Below, in pieces: positions 58,985 through 64,000 of a stretch of 64,000 bases of DNA. The position numbers were made by a program, and so were the translations under genes. The notes under the pieces were generated by a model. It was given only the letters and a program-made list of their open reading frames with translations. It was not told the origin of the DNA and ran no database searches. The stretch is from VRUE01 sp036266075. GTDB taxonomy: Bacteria > Actinomycetota > Thermoleophilia > Solirubrobacterales > 70-9. Numbering within the stretch: the first letter of the stretch is position 1; the number at the start of each line of letters is the position of its first letter. The stretch is from the NCBI GenBank assembly GCA_036266075.1, contig DATANV010000016.1, positions 1 to 64,000 on the forward strand, in the 5' to 3' direction.

Positions 58985-60301
58985 GTGGATCGATCCAGGA
59001 ACGGGCGCAGCAAGCAGACGCGATATGCCGAAAACGGCGCCGGCGTCGTCAATCCCCGTGCCCGCCAGCGCGCCCTGGCGATCGGCATCGCCGACGGTCG
59101 CGGGGACGGCGATCCGCTGGCCGAGCTGAAAGAGCTGCTGCGCACGGCCGGCGTCGCGACGGCCGGCGAGGCGGTGCAGCAGCGCGCCGCGCCCGACCCC
59201 GACCGCTACCTCGGTCGCGGCAAGCTGGCCGAGGTCAAGCGGCAGATCGGCGAGCGCGACGCCAACCTGGTTGCCTGCGACGACGAGCTGGCGCCGCGCC
59301 AGGAGCGCAACCTCGAGGCGGCGCTGGGCGTGCCGGTGATCGACCGCACCGCTGTGATCCTCGACATCTTCGCCGACCACGCTCACTCCGCCGAGGGCAA
59401 GCTGCAGGTCGAGCTGGCGCAGCTCGAATACAACCTGGCGCGGATGCGGGGGCTGTGGACCCACCTCGAGCGGCTCGGCGGCGGGATCGGCACCAGGGGG
59501 CCGGGCGAGAGCCAGATCGAGACCGACCGTCGCCTCGCACGCGACCGGATTGCGGCGCTGCGCCGCCGCCTCGAGCGGCTCGAACGCAACCGCGGCGTGA
59601 TGCGCGCGCGGCGCCAGCGCTCCTCGCTGCCCCGGGTCGCCCTCGCCGGCTACACCAACGCCGGCAAGTCGACGCTGCTTAACGCGCTGAGCGGGGCCGA
59701 GGTCGGAGTCGGCGACCGGCTCTTCCACACGCTCGACCCCACGACCCGCAGCGTCGAGCTGTCGGGCCGTGACTTCCTCGTCACCGACACGGTCGGCTTC
59801 ATCGAGAAGCTGCCCCACCAGCTGGTCGAGGCCTTCAAGGCGACCCTTGAGGAGACCGTGCTCGCCGATCTAATCCTGCAGGTGGTCGACGCCGCCGCGC
59901 CCGAGGAGCGCCGCCGCGCCGATCTGGCCGCCGTCGACGCGGTCCTCGAGGAGATCGGGGCCGGCGGCAAGCCGCGCCTGCTCGTCCTCAACAAGGCGGA
60001 CCTGTTGGACGACGGCGAGCGCCGCGAGATCGTGCTGAGCCACCCGGGCGCGACGCTCGTCTCGGCGCTCGACGGCGAGGGCCTCGACGAGCTGCGCCGG
60101 GAGGTCGAGACGGCCTTCGAGGACACGCTGGCCGAGGTCGACCTGCTCATCCCCTACAGCGAGGGGGCGCGGTTGTCCGAGCTGCACGAGGTGGCCGGGG
60201 ACCTGGAGCGGGTCGAGCGGGCGGACGGCGTGCTCGTGCATGCGCGGGTGCCGGTCGCGGAGATGCACCGGTTCGAGGATCTTCGTACTGCGGCGGCGTA
60301 G
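58985..60301 (+). CDS. hflX: GTPase HflX
   Basis: 438 aa, GTG 58985. The N-terminal HflX domain (DPDRYLGRGKLAEVKRQIGE, DDELAPRQERNLEAALGVPV, RTAVILDIFADHAHSAEGKL), the GGGIGTRGPGESQIE linker and the G domain with VALAGYTNAGKSTLLNAL (G1), DTVGFIEKLP (G3) and VLNKADLL (G4) are intact. It splits stalled or heat-stressed 70S ribosomes. Its TAG stop is followed at once by palindromic copy 3. Confidence 0.95.
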   Translation: MDRSRNGRSKQTRYAENGAGVVNPRARQRALAIGIADGRGDGDPLAELKELLRTAGVATAGEAVQQRAAPDPDRYLGRGKLAEVKRQIGERDANLVACDDELAPRQERNLEAALGVPVIDRTAVILDIFADHAHSAEGKLQVELAQLEYNLARMRGLWTHLERLGGGIGTRGPGESQIETDRRLARDRIAALRRRLERLERNRGVMRARRQRSSLPRVALAGYTNAGKSTLLNALSGAEVGVGDRLFHTLDPTTRSVELSGRDFLVTDTVGFIEKLPHQLVEAFKATLEETVLADLILQVVDAAAPEERRRADLAAVDAVLEEIGAGGKPRLLVLNKADLLDDGERREIVLSHPGATLVSALDGEGLDELRREVETAFEDTLAEVDLLIPYSEGARLSELHEVAGDLERVERADGVLVHARVPVAEMHRFEDLRTAAA

Positions 60302-60426
60302 GGGGTCGGGTGGGGGTGCCCTCCCGCTTGCTGGGTTTTTCGCCTGGCGCGGGTGCCGCTCTCGCTGAGGGGGCTGTGCGAAAAACATGACGCCGCTGCG
60401 CGGGAGGGACACCCCCCACCCGACCC
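60302..60426. repeat. Palindromic intergenic element, copy 3
   Basis: It begins directly after the hflX TAG. The outer arms GGGTCGGGTGGGGGTG...CCCTCCCGC are mirrored at 60400-60426. The inner stem is GTTTTTCGC/GCGAAAAAC. The loop contains GTGCCGCTCTCG. It ends 26 nt before the dut start. Confidence 0.85.
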
Positions 60427-60452
60427 GTCGCGGGCGCTGTAGGGTGGCCGCC

Positions 60453-60884
60453 GTGGAGCTCCGAATTGTGAAGCTGAAAGCAGAGGCGACGGTTCCCAGC
60501 CGGGCGCATGAGGGGGATGCTGGGTTGGATCTGTACGCGGGCGAGCCGGCGCATATTGGGCCGGGGGAGCGGTGGAGCGTGGGGACCGGGGTTGCCGTGG
60601 AGATTCCGGCGGGGCACGCCGGCCTGGTGCTGCCGCGCTCGGGGCTGGCGCGGGAGCATGGGATCGCGCTGGTCAACAGCCCTGGCCTGATCGACTCGGG
60701 GTACCGGGGAGAAGTGCGGGTCCTGCTGCTGAACACCGATCCGGCCGAGACCTTCCGGGTCGAGGCGGGGGACCGGATCGCGCAGCTGGTGCTGGCGCCG
60801 GTTGCGATAGCGGAGCCGGTCGAGGCCGAGGCACTCAGCGAGTCGGCGCGCGGCGACGGCGGCTTCGGCTCCAGCGGTCGCTGA
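60453..60884 (+). CDS. dut: dUTP pyrophosphatase
   Basis: 143 aa from GTG 60453; AGGGTGG lies 5 nt upstream and TAGGGT 7 nt upstream, so either SD or leaderless initiation is possible. All five trimeric dUTPase motifs are present: DAGLDLYAGE, LPRSGLAREHG, VNSPGLIDSGYRGE, EAGDRIAQLVL and RGDGGFGSSGR. It removes dUTP and supplies dUMP. The first 200 bp are markedly richer in GGG codons than the rest. Confidence 0.95.
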   Translation: MELRIVKLKAEATVPSRAHEGDAGLDLYAGEPAHIGPGERWSVGTGVAVEIPAGHAGLVLPRSGLAREHGIALVNSPGLIDSGYRGEVRVLLLNTDPAETFRVEAGDRIAQLVLAPVAIAEPVEAEALSESARGDGGFGSSGR

Positions 60885-60907
60885 GCCGCCTTCCAACGGG
60901 CGAGCGT

Positions 60908-63091
60908 CTATCGGCGACGAATCCGCAGTCTGACCACGACGGCAGAGCGGTCCCGGTTGCCGGCGGCGTCGATCGAGAAGACACGGAACACGTGCGTCCC
61001 CGGCGCCAGGCGGTGGCGGCGCGGCGAGCGGCAGGGCCGGTAGGGCGCGCGGTCGAGCTTGCAGCGGAAGCTGGCGTCGGCCTCATTCGCCGCGAAGGCA
61101 AAGGCGACGGTGCGGCGACGGCCGGCCGCGAAGAGGACGCGCGCCGGTCGGCGCAGCAGCTCGGTCACCGGCGGCGTCGTGTCGCGGCGCGGCGAGCCCT
61201 TGCCTTTAGGCGGTGGTACCGGCGGGCTCGGCCCCGACGGCGGCGGGCCCCCGCCAGGCGTTTCCGGCGATTCGGGGCCGGGCGGGGTGTCCGGCGGCCG
61301 GAAGCTATTTGGCGGGCGCTCATGGATCGCCTCGCAGTTGAGCGGGGCCGGATCCTCATATTCGCTCGTCGGGATGTCGATCTGGGCGGTGTCGAACCCA
61401 GCGCCGCAATCGATCGCCACGTCCGAGTCGCCCGAGTTGGCGAGGATCGAGTCGTCGCCACCGGCAGCCGCGTAGGAGTCGCTGCCGAAGCGGCCGAGCA
61501 GCTGGTTGGGCCCTTCGTCGCCAACCATGCTGTCGCCGAGGTTGGTCCCCTCGGTGTCCTCGATCGCATTCAGCGTCGTCGGCGGGTCGCCGCTGCAATC
61601 GGGTTGCCCGCCGCCGCCGAGCAGGCCGGCGATTCCGGCTGCCATGTCGATCGCGATCGGCGATTTGAAGTTCGCCCAGTTGGCGTTGTCGCGGTCCGCG
61701 CCGCCGTCGAGCGAGTCGCCCTCGCAGACCGAGTTGGAGATGAAGAGGTCCTCGCCGGCGCCGGCCGAGAGGCTGTCTTTCCCCTCGTTGTTGGGGACGG
61801 CGTCGTCGCCGTTGCCGGCGCTGACCGAATCGTCGCCGGGCCCGTCGACCAGCGCGTCTTCGGTGTCGCCGCCGTTCAGGACGTCGCCTCCGTCGCCGCC
61901 CAGCAGGATCGGCGAGGTCGTCGTCACGAGGCTGGCGGTGGTGAAGGAATCGTTGCCTCCGAGCCCCGCGAGGACGATCGAGTCGGGCGCTTCGCCGACG
62001 GCGCAGACGACTTCGCCGCTTGCGGGCGGGCTGCACCCACCCGCCGCGGAGGCGCTTGCGTCGAAGGTCCCGACCGAGCCGGGGAGGAGCTTGAACGTCA
62101 CCTGGGACGTTTTGCTCGAGTAGGTGGCGGAAACCCTGTCGACGGCATTGCTGCCGGTGAGATAAAGGGCAGGTGGACCGCTGCCGGGCGACATCGACCC
62201 GACGGCGATCGCCGTCGGGTCGCGCGGCGCGACCTTTTCTTCGCCGCCGCCGAACTCGCACGAGGAGGTGGTCGCGCCGGCGGTTTCGCAGTAGTCGCCC
62301 TCGCCGCCGCCGAAGACCAGGTCGCCGCCGCCTTTGCCGCGGATCACGTCGGCACCGCCGCCGCCGTAGACGACCTCGGCCTTCGAGGTGCCGACGATGA
62401 AGTCGGAGAAGGGCGTGCCGACGACTTTCTCGAAGTCTTCGAAGGTCTCTTCTTCGGTCGACGGATCGGCGTCGGGAAAGGGCCTGTCGAACCCACCGCC
62501 ATCCGGGGCGCTGCCGTCGTTGGCGAAGTTATCGGACAGTTCGATGAAGACGCCACGACCGTGGCCGCCTTCTTTGCCGTCGCTTGGAAAGCCTTCGTAG
62601 TCGAAGGCCGGCCCTTCGTTGGGGAACCCGGGGGTGACGCCGGTCGCGAAGCTGATCGTGTCGGTGCCGCCACCGGTGTCGCCGATGAAGTCGATCGTCG
62701 CGTCGCCGCGGGCGAAGTCGTCGCCGCCTTCGCCGTCGAGCGAGTCGGCGCCGAAGCCGCCCGAGAGCCGGTCGTTGCCGGAGCCACCGCGCAAATGGTC
62801 GTCGCCGACGCCGCCGAAGAGGCGATCGCCGCCTTCGCCGCCGAAGAGGGTGTCGTTGCCGCGCTGGCCGTAGATCGTGTCGTCGCCGCCTTCGCCGAAG
62901 ACGGTGGTGATGCCCCGCGGGGCGCGGATCGTGTCGGGGCAGGGGGTGCCGACGATCGTTTCCCCGTTCGTCTGCGGGCCTTCGGCGCAGGTCGGCGCGG
63001 CCGTTGCAGGTGCGGTCAGGCCGGCCAGCAGCAGCAGGACGAGCGCCCCTGCCAGGGCATATCGAGGTCCCATGCGGGGACGACTACCCAT
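60908..63091 (-). CDS. Secreted calcium-binding RTX-repeat protein
   Basis: 727 aa from ATG 63091 (63073 also possible). A signal peptide (YALAGALVLLLLAGLTAPAT) is followed by a hemolysin-type block of nonapeptides (VFGEGGDDTIYGQRGNDTLF, GGEGGDRLFGGVGDDHLRGG, GNDRLSGGFGADSLDGEGGD) that forms a Ca-binding beta-roll. Further degenerate repeats appear at about 220-260 and 370-560. A Pro-rich linker precedes a final Ig-like/Fn3 domain (DTTPPVTELL, FAFAANEADASFRCKLDRAP). Such proteins are typical surface or secreted factors of Solirubrobacterales; the function is unknown. Confidence 0.85.
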   Translation of the reverse strand: MGSRPRMGPRYALAGALVLLLLAGLTAPATAAPTCAEGPQTNGETIVGTPCPDTIRAPRGITTVFGEGGDDTIYGQRGNDTLFGGEGGDRLFGGVGDDHLRGGSGNDRLSGGFGADSLDGEGGDDFARGDATIDFIGDTGGGTDTISFATGVTPGFPNEGPAFDYEGFPSDGKEGGHGRGVFIELSDNFANDGSAPDGGGFDRPFPDADPSTEEETFEDFEKVVGTPFSDFIVGTSKAEVVYGGGGADVIRGKGGGDLVFGGGEGDYCETAGATTSSCEFGGGEEKVAPRDPTAIAVGSMSPGSGPPALYLTGSNAVDRVSATYSSKTSQVTFKLLPGSVGTFDASASAAGGCSPPASGEVVCAVGEAPDSIVLAGLGGNDSFTTASLVTTTSPILLGGDGGDVLNGGDTEDALVDGPGDDSVSAGNGDDAVPNNEGKDSLSAGAGEDLFISNSVCEGDSLDGGADRDNANWANFKSPIAIDMAAGIAGLLGGGGQPDCSGDPPTTLNAIEDTEGTNLGDSMVGDEGPNQLLGRFGSDSYAAAGGDDSILANSGDSDVAIDCGAGFDTAQIDIPTSEYEDPAPLNCEAIHERPPNSFRPPDTPPGPESPETPGGGPPPSGPSPPVPPPKGKGSPRRDTTPPVTELLRRPARVLFAAGRRRTVAFAFAANEADASFRCKLDRAPYRPCRSPRRHRLAPGTHVFRVFSIDAAGNRDRSAVVVRLRIRRR

Positions 63092-63107
63092 CTCGCGCGA
63101 TCGCCAT

Positions 63108-63845
63108 TCAGCCGTGTCGGGCGACATCGCGGGCGCAAGCTTCGGCGGCCAGCTCGAGATCGTCGTCGAGCGGCGCCAGGTCCGGCGCCGAGCCGTAGCG
63201 CCGCCGCAGCGCGAGGGTCAGCAGGCGATCGGCCAGCCAGGCGTTCTTCGGCAGCAGTGGGCCGTGCAGGTAGGTGCCGATCAGGTTGTCGCGCAGTACA
63301 CCCTCCAGGCCGTCCTTGCCGTTGTTGCCGTGACCGGCGATCACCCTGCCTAGCGGCGTGGCCGTGGAGCCAAGGTAGGTACGGCCGCCGTGGTTCTCGA
63401 AGCCCGCCAGCGTGCGGGGCCCGTCGCCCAGATCGATCTCTATCGCGACGTTGCCGATCAGCCGCGGCCCCGGCTCGCGCACGGTCTCCAGGTCGGCCAG
63501 GCCGAGGCCGGGCAGGCGCTCCTCGCCGAGCTGGTAGCTGTGGCCGAGCAGCTGGTAGCCGCCGCAGACCGCCAGCATCGCGGCGCCGTCGGCGATGGCG
63601 ACGGCGAGCGCCTCGCGCTTGCTCGCGACCATGTCGGCGGCGACCGCCCGCTGGTCGCGGTCCTGACCGCCGCCCAGGTAGAGAAGGTCGTGGGCGGCGG
63701 GGTCGAAGCCCTCCCCGGGGCCGGCGGCGGCGTAGGCAAAGCCGATGCCGCGCCACTCGCAACGGCGCTGCAGGAAGAGGATGTTGCCCCGGTCGGCGTA
63801 GATGTTCATCTGCTCCGGGTAGAGGGCCAAGAGGCGCAGCTCCAT
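63108..63845 (-). CDS. gatD: Lipid II isoglutaminyl synthase, glutaminase subunit
   Basis: 245 aa. A class I glutamine amidotransferase of the CobB/CobQ type: LYPEQMNIYADRGNILFL, YLGGGQDRDQ, nucleophile Cys in AVCGGYQLLGHSY, FENHGGRTYLG and His in IGTYLHGPLLPKNAWLAD, matching GatD. With MurT it amidates D-Glu of lipid II. Its start overlaps the stop of the upstream partial gene (TGATG), but that 51-aa tail does not look like MurT to me. Confidence 0.9.
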   Translation of the reverse strand: MELRLLALYPEQMNIYADRGNILFLQRRCEWRGIGFAYAAAGPGEGFDPAAHDLLYLGGGQDRDQRAVAADMVASKREALAVAIADGAAMLAVCGGYQLLGHSYQLGEERLPGLGLADLETVREPGPRLIGNVAIEIDLGDGPRTLAGFENHGGRTYLGSTATPLGRVIAGHGNNGKDGLEGVLRDNLIGTYLHGPLLPKNAWLADRLLTLALRRRYGSAPDLAPLDDDLELAAEACARDVARHG

Positions 63846-64000
63846 CAGGGCGTCTCCCCCTTCAGCAGGACGACGGTTGAGCCGACGTGCGCCTCGGTCG
63901 CCTGGATTGCGCGCCTGCCGGCGGCGGTCAGCCCGGCCTCGTCTGCCTCCGCCTCCAGTCCCTCCGCCTCGAGCGATTGCAGGACGACGTCGTCGACCTC
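63845..64000 (-). CDS. 3' end of an unidentified gene upstream of gatD
   Basis: The last 51 codons of a minus-strand gene cut by the window edge, ending in GLTAAGRRAIQATEAHVGST, then VVLLKGETP and TGA. The coding bias is good, and the 1-nt overlap with gatD suggests co-translation. MurT would be expected here, but the sequence lacks the usual MurT end; it could be an atypical MurT C-terminus or another protein. Confidence 0.6.
   Translation of the reverse strand, partial: EVDDVVLQSLEAEGLEAEADEAGLTAAGRRAIQATEAHVGSTVVLLKGETP

Noticed and set aside
60572..63880. A 1102-codon open frame on the plus strand
   Set aside because: It runs opposite to the RTX-repeat and gatD genes; its repeats are the mirror of GGxGxD coding. 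High-GC DNA commonly leaves such shadow frames open.

Overview
The window is a high-GC, densely packed bacterial chromosome segment. Gene content and protein style point to a deep actinobacterium, most probably class Thermoleophilia (Solirubrobacterales-like). Pointers are LL-diaminopimelate aminotransferase next to a DapF-like gene, a lipid II amidotransferase GatD, a PspC/histidine-kinase/LuxR operon, RodZ and FtsK-like genes, and secreted RTX and Ig-like proteins. Taxonomy is inferred from remembered family resemblance only. The window splits into three parts.

Part 1 (1 to about 11.9 kb) is an accessory block. It holds a minus-strand set of replication/partition-type genes: an extra ssb, a dprA broken by an in-frame amber codon, a small conserved protein and a ParB-like protein. 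After these come a large secreted Ig-like protein, a methyltransferase and a cluster of DNA-binding regulators, one of which is a tandem duplication of a complete regulator. Near its right edge (11611-11639) lies an isolated 3' half of a tRNA, the usual scar of integration at a tRNA gene. Most genes here have clear Shine-Dalgarno sites.

Part 2 (about 11.9-25.6 kb) is mixed. It has a carotenoid oxygenase divergent from a cyclase/PspC/kinase/regulator operon whose genes mostly overlap, with a long inverted repeat in the divergent promoter region. It also has a long acyl-CoA dehydrogenase of methylsuccinyl-CoA dehydrogenase type, a VapBC module, several gene relics, stress-type small proteins, YihY, an O-methyltransferase, tRNA-Cys and tRNA-Val.

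Part 3 (25.6-64 kb) is core chromosome: thrS, infC, rpmI-rplT (split from infC by an opposite-strand wecB), a SpoU-type RNA methyltransferase gene, pheS-pheT, argCJBD plus two unknown genes and argG, a secreted coiled-coil/lytic-transglycosylase-like protein, ftsK, rodZ, cinA, thpR, recA, a cupredoxin, miaB, miaA, dapF, dapL, hipBA, hflX, dut, an RTX-repeat protein and gatD.

The strongest unexplained signals are these. (i) A family of about 110-125 bp intergenic palindromes sits directly after TAG stop codons. The core is conserved, but each copy has its own outer arms that still pair with each other. Other palindromes are inserted inside reading frames. (ii) At least twelve genes carry a TANNNT box 6-9 nt before the start and no Shine-Dalgarno site, suggesting widespread leaderless mRNAs. 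This includes thrS, whose TGS domain has no ATG/GTG/TTG start and would have to begin at AUC. (iii) The DapF homologue lacks both catalytic cysteines. (iv) dprA is interrupted by an amber codon, miaA looks internally deleted, and hipBA has two identical-type operators exactly 50 bp apart. No CRISPR array, rRNA, transposase or integrase was seen.
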